Positions 12,600 through 26,465 of a stretch of 64,000 bases of DNA are shown here, in pieces. The first letter of the stretch is position 1. Each line of letters begins with the position of its first letter. The position numbers and the translations under genes were made by a program. Source of the DNA: Rotaria sp. Silwood1. Lineage: Eukaryota; Rotifera; Eurotatoria; Philodinida; Philodinidae. The notes below the pieces were generated by a model that saw only the letters and a list, made by a program, of their open reading frames with translations, was not told the origin of the DNA and made no database searches. The stretch is from NCBI GenBank assembly GCA_905250075.1, contig CAJNOP010000539.1, positions 62,001-126,000 on the forward strand, read 5' to 3'.

Positions 12600-14680
12600 T
12601 TATTCAGCTGTCATAATGGAAAATCCGACATTGTCAGCGATACAATAGTTTTCTTCAAAACTTGTATTAGTATATTTGGATGCGTCATCTTTTATGAATC
12701 CAACTTTTAGTTGTACTTTGCGAACTTCGAAATGAATGACGTTTGATACTGTTAGACGTTTCATTTGTGTTTTAGTCGTTGTTTCTAAATAAGCAAAATA
12801 AAAAGTAAAGAAAAGTGACAATAAAGTATTTTTGCTTTATTTTACCTCGATAAACAGAGAGATAAGTTAAACCATCGAAATCCGCAAACATGCGCGGAAT
12901 CAATTACTGTAGTATTAAAAATTGATCGATGCATTATATCGAGCAATACCAGCTGAGATTGACAGAGTAAATTTTTCCAAAGAAATATTTTGGGACATCG
13001 ATACAGAGTTGATTCAAATGTAAGATGGTAGCACTCGAAAATAATATTTGCCGAATCTTGCTGTGGAACTCTGGTTGTCGTATGCAAGTAAACTTATTAC
13101 TCCAGGAGTTGAGACATGCCAGCCGGTCAAATTTGTAGTGACGGCTGTCACATTTTAAAATTAAATTATTATGAGGCAAGGATAACAATCATTTGTTCAA
13201 GCTTTTGATGTATCGTCATGCATGATATAAAAACCATGAAAACGAAGATCCTTACATCAAAATTGTAATCTGAATAGAAAACTATTAAGAATTTCTTTCT
13301 GAAAATCTATCAATTTACGAGACAAAGACCTTAGAATTCCACGAAAAATCAAGAAAGCTCGAGTATTGATCTAATTGAAGTCAATTCTGTTTTTGAGTAA
13401 GTATCAAAGTATCTAATAGAAAATCATAACGTCACCATATTTTGTAATTTCATCCAGTTATTCTCGTCTTCTTACCTCGCACACATAAAAGAAACATTCG
13501 AATCCTTTGTTATCGGTCTGACATCGTTTCTAATGGACACAAGGATGACAGACAAAATGAATCAAATGAAAGAGATGTAATTTTTGCAACGGCAATCATA
13601 ACAGACTATGCAATGTCAACTTTGTTGATCATACGGACAATAAAGTTTCGACCAAGTGATATTGAAAACTTGTGATTTCTAGGCAGAGAGTTGTTGTTTC
13701 TATTAACTATTTTCACACAGCGCAAAAAGAATATGACACTACTGGTGAAAAATGACAAATTATCCCGTATTTTTTCTTTTCAATCTATCTGAAATTACTA
13801 ATTCGCTGTATAACAAACTGAAGAATTATGTGCTTACGTTTTGCTCGCCATCACCGGTAACAACTAAATTTGTCCCTTGAATAAGTTCCCAAGTGCCATT
13901 CGGCAAGACAGCATTGTCTATAGTATCGATTTTGTCAATTGCTTGTCTGATATGATTGCTCCTGTCAAGTTTGCGCTTTTAAAATCAACAGTTTGATTAT
14001 TCCAAACAGCACCAGTAAAATTGCACCCGATCAATGATGCTCCAATGAAATTCATTTCAAAAAATGTTGCCTGGTTAAAATTTGATTTATCTAACGAAGC
14101 AAATTTGAAGAATATTCGAAATAATCCCGCTTGAAAAAACTGCCTTGTACATTGTCGAAGAAGAAAAATTTGAATGATCAATATAACAAATAATAAATGA
14201 TGCATTGGATAAATAAACATTATACAAGTAGAGATACATAAATGAGCACTTGTCTTCAGTTGTCCCTTGAAAATAAATTTCACTGAAGTCGGCACCGCTA
14301 AGTTTTAACAAAGATGAAATTATCTTTCCTGGAAAATGGTAAATTAACTCGCTGTCATAAAGAAATAAGAATAAATATATTTTTTGCTTTGAATCGAATT
14401 GTCGAAGAGTAGCTAATATTTTTGCGCGAATTCTCATTAAACTGTTTTTTTTTTCTTTATCTGACATCAACAGTTTTGAGACATCATCAAGATAGGTGGT
14501 ATGTAGACTCTCTTTCTGTAGTTTATCGGCTTGACGTTCTGATTGTTGTCCTAATGGGAAGGCCTCTTATTTGTCTTGTTCACGTTGTAAAGTAGACAAG
14601 TTTTTTTGCTAAATGGTAGTGGCGACGGTGAAAACACCGATCATCAACGGAACCAATGCAGATAAGAATAATTTTAGCCA
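12600..14680 (-). pseudogene. Decayed membrane pentapeptide-repeat protein
   Basis: On the minus strand from about 14680: a hydrophobic helix (LFLSALVPLMIGVFTVATTI), a charged, probably coiled segment (SERQADKLQKE), then pentapeptide repeats with the A(N/D)LXX periodicity (LSGADFSEIYFQG; FASLDKSNFNQATF; NFIGASLIGCNFTGA; SANLTGAIIS), then a piece reading LPNGTWELIQGTNLVV followed by a splice-donor-like gtaagc (about 13838). Decayed remnants, including GKYYFRVLPSY near 13050 and ENYCIADNVGFSIM at the end, may be the C-terminal domain. In-frame stops sit at 14611-14609 and 14569-14567. The frame changes near 14135 and again near 13920, and further stops lie in 12850-13050. I recall this architecture as a multigene family in bdelloids; its function is unknown. 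Gene death is clear, the C-terminal assignment less so. Confidence 0.7.
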
Positions 14681-14689
14681 GCTGCAATG

Positions 14690-17130
14690 TTTTGTCTTTA
14701 TTTTCATTTCACGGTTATTGTAAATGGTTGTCGTCATGCAAATGTTGTTGTTCAACTAGCTGACGCAATGACATTTTTCCTTACCATTAACACTTTTTAT
14801 TTGTCTGTTTTTCTGTTAGTTTAGTATAGATGAATAAGATAAAAAATTTGTATCAATAATGAAAAAATGTGACAAATAAATTGCGATATTAGCGCATAAA
14901 CAGGAAAAACAGAATGATGTGTTTTTAATCACGTCTTCAATCCTGCGAAAAGATCAGATGATGATGACTGACTAGTTCCATTTAGAGTATATATAATATT
15001 TCACTTATAACCCTAATCATTCCACTGAAAAAAACTCAAAACAACAATAGGTGGATGTTTGTGTGGAGTTTAGCCGAAGAGAAATAATTCATAGAAATGT
15101 ACTCATATTAACATCGATACCGACACCCATCCAAACTTCACTTCACAACTATATCCAGATCACTTTATAGTGATAATTCATGTTGAAAAGAATTGAAATG
15201 CCATGTCTTATAATGCAGTACTCTAGTTTTCTAAATTTTGAATTTGAAAATAGTGCAAAAAACAATGAAAGTTATATAATATGATTTTGTATAAGAATTT
15301 TCTATACAAGCATTTATTGATTAATGTACAGATTTCTCATCACTTGTCAATAGACGATTGCCTAAAGAACTTATATAGTCGAAGTTTTTGTTTTTGTTAA
15401 GTAGGTTGCAACATTGAGATTTTTCTGTTCTATCACATTGTTCATTCGGAATTTGAAAGATGACAAGTTTCTTGGTAGTTTGTTAAGATTGTGCTGTGAT
15501 ATATAGTTAAAACTTCAAATCTCCACACTGCTTTTTACATGAGATACTTCAGGTGATTCTTATATCTTTAAGAAGATCCATATAACATTTGTGACTTTAT
15601 TGTCTACGTTGGAATTCGTTTGGAAAGGTATAACTCATTAGTATGTACATCTACAACAATTAGAATTTGATTTCACTGCTGCTTTTTGGGAAAAATGTAT
15701 TGAATTGAGTATGATTCGAGAATATCAAGTTAGCAAAATCAATCTATATTGATTGCAAATTTTTTTTTGAGAACTACGTCATGCAGATTGATGTTTTTTA
15801 CTAATTCATATATTACTCGATTGGATGATTAATTCTTGAGCATAATTGTGGCAAGATTCTTATGGCAACCTACTTCATAATCAATTAGTTTCATGTGTCA
15901 TTTTTATAATTTCAGTCGAACAGTACACTTTTTTTTGTTTCTTACTCTCAAATAGTGATTCTCTGTACAACCATTATTTTTTCTCCAAAACAGGATCCAT
16001 ATTTTTTTTACACTTGTGTTTTGTATTGAGAGAAAACCACATGTGTCTTAAAAGATAAGCAGTGATTTTAGTCTGATATTGTATCCTTTCGTGGAAAGAC
16101 CTTACAAAATTACTTCAAATCGAAGCGATAACAAAATATAAGACATATTGTAGTAATATTTATTAATAATATCAGCAACTGCTTGATAGTTAGTTTTGTA
16201 TTAAATAATACGAAAAAGATATTTATAGAATAGGTCACGACACAGCTATCTTGAATGTCTAATATCATATGTTTCTCTAATATAACAAATATGAAATAGT
16301 CACAACTCTTTCAGCCAATAACCATACTGAAAGAAAACAAGTGTCACCTAGTTGATGCATGAAACAAATGTTGTAGGCAGTCGACTAGTCTCTATGACCT
16401 GTCTTGTTCCTTTTTTGCTACAATACAGCCATTAAAAAAATGGAGAAATCCAAGATATATTTGTTTATTTGCTATTCTTGCTATTCTTGCTTAGTCATCT
16501 TTGAAAATGTAAATCAGTCGTCTAATACCTGGCAATTATATTCTCAGAAGAAGAAAAATATCAAAATTTTTACTCTCTCATTGCAGTATATGTCTGGCAA
16601 TTTTTCATTCTGTATTGATGTCACCATCGTCTGCGACCCCGAACATATGTCTGTAAACCGAATAATTGATGAAATTATTTATCGGTTATACTTCTTCCCT
16701 TTTTTTCAAGATTATTGAATAGCATAATCAGCTTTTTGAATATAATATATATTTTTCTGATTTGACCAAAACAAAATCAGCAATTAGAAATGGTTTGATT
16801 TTTCAATTTTTCAATTATAACATGTATTGATCTTAGAAAAAGAGAATCTCAACTTCTATACTACTTCTTCATTTTTTTTTGAGGCAAAAAAAATGGATTG
16901 AAAAGTATATATGTGTTTAAAAATATCTGAATTAATTTTATTAATATTTGATTTATTGCTTTTATGTGAAGATATTTGAAGAACCGATATAACTAGGGTC
17001 TATATTGGAAATTTTCAAAGTTGACAAATAAGCGTCATAATCTAGAACAAAATTACGACCTGTAAGTTGGAATCAGTTTTTTTCCGTGGATCAATTGCGA
17101 CTTTGGTTTATAGGGTAAATACCGGCAAAA
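14690..17130. other. AT-rich intergenic stretch, no gene recognised
   Basis: Short open frames only (for example near 15846-16058 and 16404-16718), composed of the Phe/Tyr/Cys-rich codons expected from random AT-rich sequence. No motif, exon chain or repeat was seen. Confidence 0.5.
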
Positions 17131-17140
17131 ATATTGACAC

Positions 17141-17149
17141 TATATATAA
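17141..17149 (+). promoter_or_regulatory. TATA box of the small gene
   Basis: TATATATAA lies about 70 bp before a good splice donor (AA|GTAAGT at 17213). That spacing leaves room for a short untranslated first exon, roughly 17175-17212. Confidence 0.45.
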
Positions 17150-17654
17150 GAACGCACAAATCTATTCAATCGATATCATACATTGTCTATCAACAGATTA
17201 GATTCGATCAAAGTAAGTGAGCATCTAATGGGATAATTACACTCATTATCTTATGAATACCTTTCGACATAGACTGGATCGAAGTCGAAACCAAGAACAT
17301 TAGTTTCGTCCATGTTCAGAAAGTACGATAATAATGAACAAAATCATTAGATCATAATGTAGAGATAATACGTTTTAAATCTATGAACAAAGATTGAGAA
17401 TTATTTCGATCTGTTTATTAGCAAAATATTTTTGATCGAATTTACACAAAAAAAAGTGCTCGTTATGCATGAATACTCAGATCAATTAAAAAAATACCGT
17501 ATTAGTTCTCTTGAAGTTTATTATTAAGTTGTCATGTTTTATTATGATCCAATGTGTACGATTTCTTTTCTTAGATTTTCACTAGAATTCAGAATTCATT
17601 CTAGAAGAAGCTTATCATATTCATAAATGTATCTATTTCAGATAAAAAGATAAT

Positions 17655-17843
17655 ATGTCTGACGAAACAGATCAACAAAGACTTGATCAACTGGCTCAAG
17701 ATTATCACAAATATTGTGACAATAATCAGCCCGACTCAGCAGACACTGCCAAATATGAAATGGAAAAACTCATTCAAAATTCATGGTGTGAGCCGCAACC
17801 GTCACAAAATGAGACAGGTAACAATGATTCAGGGAAAAACTGA
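17655..17843 (+). CDS. Small acidic protein, unknown function
   Basis: A 62-aa hydrophilic protein rich in Asp, Gln and Asn; no signal peptide, membrane segment or known motif. Support for a real gene comes from its setting. A TATA box (17141-17149) precedes a likely untranslated first exon. A consensus donor at 17213 pairs with a consensus acceptor (ctatttcag ending 17641), a 429-nt intron placing the ATG 13 bases into exon 2. AATAAA (17847-17852) follows the stop almost directly, with another at 18242-18247. The coding stretch is visibly less AT-rich than its flanks. It could also be the last coding exon of a longer unrecognised gene, but no upstream coding exon was seen. Confidence 0.5.
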   Translation: MSDETDQQRLDQLAQDYHKYCDNNQPDSADTAKYEMEKLIQNSWCEPQPSQNETGNNDSGKN

Positions 17844-20800
17844 TTAAATAAAAATTAATGATATGTTGAGCCACTGTAAGTATTTGCATGATGTCATTTC
17901 ATTGTAATCTTATTTATTTATCTTTTAGATTTATTTTTAGTCTATATTTGTTTGATCTCTTATTCATCAATTCAGAATTAGCAAAGATTTTATGTTCATT
18001 AGATTTACACTTGATATACTCATATTAATATAGAATGTTTTTGACAAAATGCAAAATTTTAATGAAAAAATTTGAATGTCTGCCTATTTATTCGAAATTG
18101 AAGTGATGTCTATTCTTGTTTTTCTATACTTGTTCTTCTTATGTTTCGTTATTTGTAATTTTTTTTCTTTTTTGATAATGTCATTCTATTTATCTGTATT
18201 ATTTTCATGTATTTTCTTGAAAGTGGCATCATAAATATATCAATAAAAGAATTATACTATGCGATCTAGTTGATGATGACATTGTTCGGTGGCCTACATT
18301 GCTTGATATTTAAAACATGAGAAGTTAATCTGTATAAAACGTCACTTGCTAATGTTATAACAAAAATGATTCTTGTCGATGCTGACTGAGAAAAGTACTT
18401 CTGCACATATGAGTCTATTGCGTCGAACACTCTGCAATCGAGTCATTACGACAATTTTCAGCTGTGCTTTAAAAAATATATATTTCAGTTCTGAAGTTTT
18501 TCAGCTTCAATATTTCGATTTTTATGTGGAAGTCATTGTCACTCACTATTTAGAATTTTTCAGAACTTAAGTTTCCACAATTGTACGTTCTAATGAAGAA
18601 CGGTGGATATATTTGATTATACTACATTTTATCATTGATTTTTAAAGAATAAACTTGTACATTATTCTGTTGGACTTCTTCTTGTTTTTTCTCTATTTGT
18701 TTATTGTTTAATAAACTTCATTATTGCGTTAAATTTCTGTCTTTATAAATTCTCTTTTTTTTGTATGTTAAAGCTATTTTAATTGATAAAAGACATAAGG
18801 AATATGAATATTACATGCGAGATATAACAATAGAATTATGATCAGCCAGATCAAATATTGATCGTGATCAGATCCCATCGATCAAAATTATATGATAATA
18901 ATGTGTCATAATCCATTCATAATCAATATGGATATCGTTTGATCAATTTATTAACCTCTAACTCTTCGTATTATAACTACTGAGAAACTACCGCAAGGTT
19001 TTTTTTTAAGTGTTATATGATGGTGTGCTGTGTCAATGCAGGTGAATATTTGTGAAGCTTATTAAAACTGACATAAATGAGCCGTTTTCGATGTATCCTA
19101 ATAATGTTATTGCATCTAAATCGCCTATAGTAACCACAGATCCTAAATAGGTTCCAGTTATGATATAAATTTTTATTAGTAAAATATATTCTAAAACTGT
19201 TTCGTTTTCAATTATTTTGAATCCTTTCTAATAAATAATTCCGATTGCGATGTAAATTCTTTTCTAAGAAAATTTATTTAAAGTAATTTGCGCATTATAC
19301 AAACTCAACTAAATTCTCATGTCAAATGTGACATCTTTTATTTGTCTGTCACTTGTAAAAGCATGTTAGACAGTAGGATTTCGAAAAACTGGTTTGCTCA
19401 AATTCTTACTTTTATGTAGAAGGAAAAGTTTGGCAAATTTAGAACAGAAAAAAAAAATCTAGAGAAATTATTTTGTAGTAATCCAATTTCTCCTTTTCAG
19501 TTGTTTTGATTTATTAGACTTGTGACTTTTAGCCTTCATGAGAAAAAACTGTACAACAGTTAGTCTCGTTAATTTTTTGTTGTAATTGAATTTTCATGTA
19601 CACGAATGATTTGCAAAGATGTTTTCAAACATCATCTTAATCTTTTAGAAAAGCAAACAAATAAAATAATATTGTAGTGTTTTCTAATCCCAAACAAATA
19701 TTTCATTGACTTAAAGATGGACCACGCTCAAACACTATTTCTAAAAACTTTGGAGTTATTTAGTGACATTGAGAGAGTTTCAAATTTCAGTGAAAAAAAG
19801 CAGAGTTCCATATATTTGTATTTCTTATATAAATGTCGTATTCAAGTCAAAGTTTTTTAGATAATGCATACTTGAATTTATTTGTTTTTTTTCTGTATTA
19901 CATTTTATTTGAACTAGCAACATCGACTCCTCTTATTTGATTGATTTTGCAAAGCAACAATTACCACTGAGATTTAGTCATCATAATGATCTTGGAGTAA
20001 TTCATATGTTTGATACAGGAAAAAGAAATTTCTATTAATAATACATTATTACCTTAATAGAGCAAATATAAAAACATCAAAGAGTTTACTGAATCAAAAC
20101 AATTATTTTTTCGTAACAATAACTTTAATAAAAATTGTTAAAAACATATATTTGAAAAGTAATAATAACTTCCATTATACTCATAATATTGACAGATAGT
20201 ATTTTAATATAAGTGTGCAATTAATAGAAAAGATTTCAAATATCAATCTGAATCATCAAAACAAAATTCTATTTTTAATTTAAATTAAAAAATATTCGTG
20301 ACTTTATCTTCCGCTCTATTAAAATAGGTATATTGAACCGTGGGAAGTATTACTTTTAAGATAAAAAAATTATTTTAATCTTAAAAAGAAAAGGAAACTT
20401 CTCAATGAAACTATCGTTGTGAATTTAATTAACGCACAAATATTCTATCAATGGAATTGCACTAGTATGCACTTTTTAATCTAATATAAGTATAGTCGTA
20501 CTTTATGCCACTTTCAACATAAAACTCATGTTGAAGTAAAATGAATTAAGGTAATGAGTTGTGAATAATCTTTTACAAGTAACGAAGAAAAGAAACACAT
20601 TCATAGCTAGATAGCAGATGTAAGCGAATCGTTTTTCTTTTATCATGCTTTTCAATAATATATTGGCGAATAATCTATGCATCGAATCCTGATGAAAAGC
20701 CCTGTATTGATTGTACATTCTTTGGTTCGCGAAGAGAAATACATGATAAGATGAGTATCGATAGCGGATAGACACAAAATCTTTGCACTAATTTTGTTTT

Positions 20801-21942
20801 TCAATGTAATTAAGAGCATGATAGTGATCTATTACCTTTTTTGAAATATTACTCACGATCTACTCTATGTATCGTGTTAACAAAATATTATAATTAGACA
20901 TATCGATTTTATGTGACATACCCGATCAAGGAATACGGACTGTTTTCGGTCGAAAATTCACGGATTCACAAGCCCGAATCATTGATCTAAAATACTAACT
21001 ACTTTGATATCTGGAGAAAAAGATGTTTGTAGCTTGAAAACCTTCATGAAACTTTGATAAATATGATAGAATATGAAAGCTCGCAATAAGAAATCTAATT
21101 AAATGAGTTAATAATCTGTTACGAGTGTCATCAAATAGTATGTCAACGTCAGTTTTTATCCAAAGTGATTGTCACACTCATTTTAATCATTTGACATCTG
21201 AAAATATTTTATCATTTCTATTCAAATTTTCTAAAGAAGCCTTATCGATACAGTTTTGAATGAGCTATCTGTTCTTATATTTAGATTTATTCTTCTCTCT
21301 AACGTCTGCATCAGAATGAAAGAGAGATGAGTGTAAACACAATAACTCGACAATGGTAACACTTATAGATCTACGATTTTCAGAAACCCAAAGCAAATAA
21401 CTCAAGATGCATTTCGGTCTGATACTGTAAAAGATAAAACCAGTCTAAAGTCAAAAACTTTACCAAAAATCAATACGATTTTCTATAAATTGACGGAATA
21501 GTTATGCGATTTTATTTGTTCAACATTAGGTTATAATTACATGAAAATTGAACAAGAAAAAAAAATGTTCGGCGTTCTTTTCTGTGGATTTTTGAATATT
21601 ATCGGTCGCTAATACAAAAACTAAGTTTTTCTAAGAAGTTTATTTTGTATGAAACCTTCGTAGAGATGACCATGAGTCATCTTTCGAAGAAAAAGGAAAT
21701 TTCTCTACACAATGGTCTTATAGTGAGATGTAGATGAAAAATGTTAACTACAAAACTTTAATGATCTCCTTTTTTTTCTTAATTATTATTCATTTAAATT
21801 TGTTATAAATTTAATATTGTTTTGAGCATCTAACAGTTGATCTAAAATAAACTGTAGTCTCAGTAATTCCTTAAGAGTACTATTTGCTTTCAAAGGTTCA
21901 GAGTATGAGTGTTAATTAAATTATAAATTGAAAAATACAGAT

Positions 21943-22035
21943 AAAGAAAATCTTTCTCTTTATAAAAGAGGACTAAGGAAAATCTTTCTCTTTATTAAAG
22001 AGGACTAAGGAAAATCTTTCTCTTTGAAAAAAAAG
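21943..22035. repeat. Tandem array, 32-bp unit, about 3 copies
   Basis: The core GAAAATCTTTCTCTTT starts at 21946, 21978 and 22010, a strict 32-bp period, with AAGAGGACTAAG between copies. The third copy is partial. Confidence 0.85.
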
Positions 22036-23384
22036 CAAGATTAATAATGAAAATCATGATATTTGTCTTTAATAGAAAAATGTACAGTAGAAAAGAGATT
22101 ATAATGTAATACGGTTATAATTAGATGAACTTTTTCATATAAAATGTTGTTAATTTGAAACTACGGTAGCTACAGACATCATGAAGGAAATAAAGGACTA
22201 AATAATTTTTTTTCAACTATTTTTATTCAAATAAATCTACAAACCTTTTTCGCTTTTTTTTCTCTAGTCTAAATATGCATTACAGATTTGTATCACGTAG
22301 CGCACGCATACGATAATAAAATATGTCCCTATTAAAATGTGTCGCAGTCTATTCGGCTAATTATGCTTTCATCGTTTGAATATACAAGTGCAGTTACATA
22401 TGACGAACTTGATTGAGCATACTGAACTTGGCATTTATGTATATATATTTTTTTTTCTTTAGATTATTTTGTTAGTAAGTCATCGTCCGAGAATATGGTG
22501 AGAGATTTATCGATTTTCAAGAATGAACTACCTGCAAGCAATATTATCGGGGCTCAAATCTACTTGAGTTGGATAGATATAGATATTAGAATCTTATGAT
22601 CTTGAGCTTGTAGAATAAGTAGTATTAACTCCAATTACATTGGAACAGTATTAACTATGTTATTTTTCAGAAAAAAAAATGATACACACTTATATGTTTG
22701 AATGCCATATAATGTTCATGATTGTGATCAAAAATGTCGATTGTGCACAAAACTAATTATCATACCCTTCACCATCTTCGAATAGTACTTACTTCTTACT
22801 TATGTTTGATCCCAGATCAATAACAGCTCATGTGATTCAAATTGAGCAAAGCCTTCAATGTAAGATGCGCTATATCGACAGTATCTATCAGTATACCGAT
22901 CATCAAGCGATAGTAGTTTGATATTTAAATGTTTAGACTATCTTTTCACGATCATTCTACTGCTGTATACCGATGGTATTACAAGTAAATACGCAATATT
23001 ACAGTTTTTCAAATCGTTTTCAATATGATAATTATTATTATTTTCATTTTCATTCATCCACCATCAATTTAAGTTTCTGTGAAATAATGATATGAAACGC
23101 TTCGATTTTCATAGCATTTTTTATTCTAACTCATTGATAATAGTAAGATGATATAAATAAAATAAAAAGAGCTACATAAGCCTTCTTTTTATTTATCATG
23201 ATGTATAACTTTTTAGTTCTGTGATAAGATTAAGTATCCTAGTGTTAGTGATAAAAATAAATGAACATTGCTTTTGGATAATATTAAAAAAAGACAAATT
23301 TTATTTTATTTTCTCTTGATTCTTTTTTTAACACTTTTTTTCTCATGAATTAAGATTTTCTTCATTCATGAAAGATTAAGATTT

Positions 23385-23515
23385 TCTCATTGTCATTTGT
23401 CACCGATAAAGATTTTCTTTATTTTTATCTGGCACATAAAGATTTTCTTTATTTTTATCTGGCACATAAAGATTTTCGTTATCTTTATTTGTCAAAGATA
23501 GAGATTATCTGTATG
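23385..23515. repeat. Tandem array, about 33-bp unit with AAAGATTTTCTTTAT core
   Basis: Successive copies of ATAAAGATTTTCTTTATT separated by TTTATCTGGCAC; two middle copies are near identical and outer copies degenerate. The core AAAGATTTTCTTT is close to the reverse complement of the core of the array at 21943-22035, so the two arrays face each other 1.4 kb apart. Confidence 0.7.
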
Positions 23516-25594
23516 TTTATTTTGAGGAAATATTAAAAATGAATTTACACGTCTATTTCCCATATGAGTTTCTTTTCTAAATGTCAATCATTTCATTTTC
23601 TAGAAAATTGCTTGCAACTGAATTTTATAGAATTAACGGCAAAAAAATTGCATATCAACAGGTATTAGACTATTTATCCTACATTGATTGCCATTGTTTT
23701 TCTTTCTGTCCAGAATTAGAACACTACTAGTTTAAAAAAAAAAGGCTTTCATAATGTTAATCAGTTGAGTTTAAATCAATCAAGTATTTGTTCTGTAAAA
23801 TTATAGCTGTATTCGTTATGTTCAATTTTGAGAATGAACGCGGTAATTAAGAAGAATCAGACGTTATTTTTCTTTTAAATGCTTTGATTACTCCTAAAAA
23901 GGCAAGACCTTTTGAAAATCTACAAAACAGGTAGTAGATTTTTTTGTTATAAAACAGCATAAGAACACCTAAACATAGTAACCCAGTCAAGTGAATAATG
24001 AAGAAATAGTCATTAAAATGCTTTATTACTTGTAGCTAGCCCATTTCGACTATTTAAAATACATCTTTTCAAATAAATAATGGTGAAATGGCCATTAAAA
24101 CGAATAAAAATTCATTAATGAATAATTTTGGCCATTTCACAATTACGGATTCTGTTTTTTTTTTTAGTTTTAAACTGATTTGAAAAATGTTTATAACTTC
24201 AAAAATTTATATGAATTATTAATGTTTGCTTATCAAACTTTGTTTTCGAAATAGCCAAAAATATTCTTATTAATTTAACCGCTTAAGTGTCTATGGAAAT
24301 ATGCGACTCTGATGAAATTACACTTAATAGCAGTCGAAAAGCTGTTGTTTGTCTAATAAATCGAAGTAGACAGATTTTATTTTATGTGATGAAGTCTTCG
24401 TAAAAAAAACAGGATGCATAAGTTACCTCATATTAATCTAACAATCTATAGAAAATTATACAAAGCTTGTTTTTCAAATGACATTGTAACAAAAGCTATC
24501 GAATTCTACATGACACCGTTGATAATAACGAATACTTAAGAATATTTATATAAACTTATTGGTTTATTTGACTTTTTTACAAAAGTTTTCATTAATTGAA
24601 CAAATATATTTAGTTCTTTCTACAGAGATATTTCTATACTAGTCGATCACTTAAATATTTTTGGTGCGCACTATTATAGCGTTTTCTGTAATAATATAAT
24701 ACACATCTTTGTATACATCGCTAATTGACACATCAGGTCCAACTATAATACAGTATTTTCTTCTCTTATTCTATTCTCTTTTTAAAAAAAAATATTTATG
24801 TACTGTTCGTAACATTCTCATGTTCTATTTTCTTCTCCATCGTTATAGAATTACCCGTAGTTTAATAAATTGCAATAAAAAGCGAATCGTCAAAAATATG
24901 TATAGAAACGTAGGAGGAATAGCGAGGTTGACCGTATAATTAATGATTTTTCACTACATATTTAAATATATATCAAGTATAAATTTGGTTTAATCGATCT
25001 ACTTTCTTGCACGATTCTATTAATACCTTTAACATTCATATTGTTTTTATGAAGAACAGTACTTAAGAACAAGAAATCGAGAGAAAGATGTGCATGTGAA
25101 CTGACTACTGTTGGCGTATTCAGACACAATGCATAGATAATATATATGCGCCTATGTTCACTTCTAATTTAATGCAAGTAAAGCTATTATAAATGGTCGG
25201 ATGAAAGTAACACTTTAGATCAATCACAATTTCTTGTCACTAAGCTGTTATTACATTTCATCAGATAATTGTTGAAAATAGCGGTTAAATTAGAGAGATA
25301 TATTTTGAGTAATAAATGAAAAATCTAAATTTGTAGTCTCTCTCATTAATTTTTATTAATAAGAAAAGATACACATTGCGAATATAGAACAAGTATTGTC
25401 GTACGGTGATCGGAATTTTTTTATTTTAATTATGTATCTAATTATATGAAAATCTAATAATAGCATATCGATTCGATCTATTTAACATTATTTATTCATC
25501 TCACTACTATTCTGTTCGCTATATTCAACTATATATGATTGGCTAATTTTTATTGGTCAAATATAGTCTTTGTCTCAGAACAAAGAACAATGCT

Positions 25595-25773
25595 CAGGGC
25601 TGGCTCGACCGGGGGGTTTTCGGGGTTGAAACAACCCCCCATCTTTAAAAGTTTTCATTATTTCCCAGCAAAATCCAAACATTTTCTTGTGTTCTGTTAG
25701 CAAAAACGATGCTACACCCCTCAAAAAAATCAGGCACCCCCCCCCCAATGTTGGTTGATTCGGGCCAGCCTTG
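25595..25773. mobile_element. hAT-type MITE, 179 bp
   Basis: Begins CAGGGCTGGCTCGACC and ends, read from the other strand, CAAGGCTGGCCCGAATC: classic hAT-like ends. It is flanked by the 8-bp direct repeat ACAATGCT (25587-25594 and 25774-25781). The interior contains G and C runs unlike the AT-rich surroundings. No coding capacity. Confidence 0.85.
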
Positions 25774-26465
25774 ACAATGCTATAACTATAAAAGAAAGGA
25801 AAGAGAACGGATCTCATTTCTTTTAAAGATTGATGCGTCAGTTGTAACATATCGTTGTGTTCATATCCGACATAATCAGAAACATCTTTGACGAGTTTAT
25901 GTAGTACTAACTAAGAAGTTAACCTTCCCATTTATAATATTTGAGATTTTTTTGAATATTTCCTCTGCGCAAGATGTTTATTCAGATATTCTAGATTATT
26001 CGTAAAATGCGCTAGGACAATCGACTGTCATCCATAATTTTCTGTGTTTCACTGAATAAGATAAACGACACTCAATCTTTTTTTTTTATTTTAGTAGAAA
26101 TAACATTGAGACGGAAATTTCTATGACTAACATGTTAGTATACATTAATTATGGACACGTACTATATATGACTTAAATATATGATCTAATTCTCAGTGTT
26201 CCATTTAAAGTGAGAAAAATAGCTATGTTATTGTTTTTGATCAGTTTATAATACTTGTTTCTGATGTTGAATCACGTCCCTAGAATTTTTGGTCTATTTA
26301 TCTTCCACACAATCGCCATAGTATACTAAGAGTGTCGAAGTGAACACAAAATTACAGTACGGTTTATTCGTTATAAAAGGATTAAAGTGTTTCTTTTGTG
26401 TGAATATTACGGATTCTTACAGCGAAAGAGTAATATAAATAACTAGCCGAAAAGGTCAGAAATAA

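Larger units (their letters stand above)
17860..23970. other. Long AT-rich stretch without recognised genes
   Basis: More than 6 kb in which only short chance-like frames occur on both strands. Two short tandem arrays (21943-22035 and 23385-23515) are listed separately. The frames at 18373-18570 and 20503-20775 (minus) have no motif or splice context. Confidence 0.5.

Noticed and set aside
20503-20775. Minus-strand 90-aa frame
   Set aside because: Composition is that of random AT-rich sequence, and no homology or exon context was seen.
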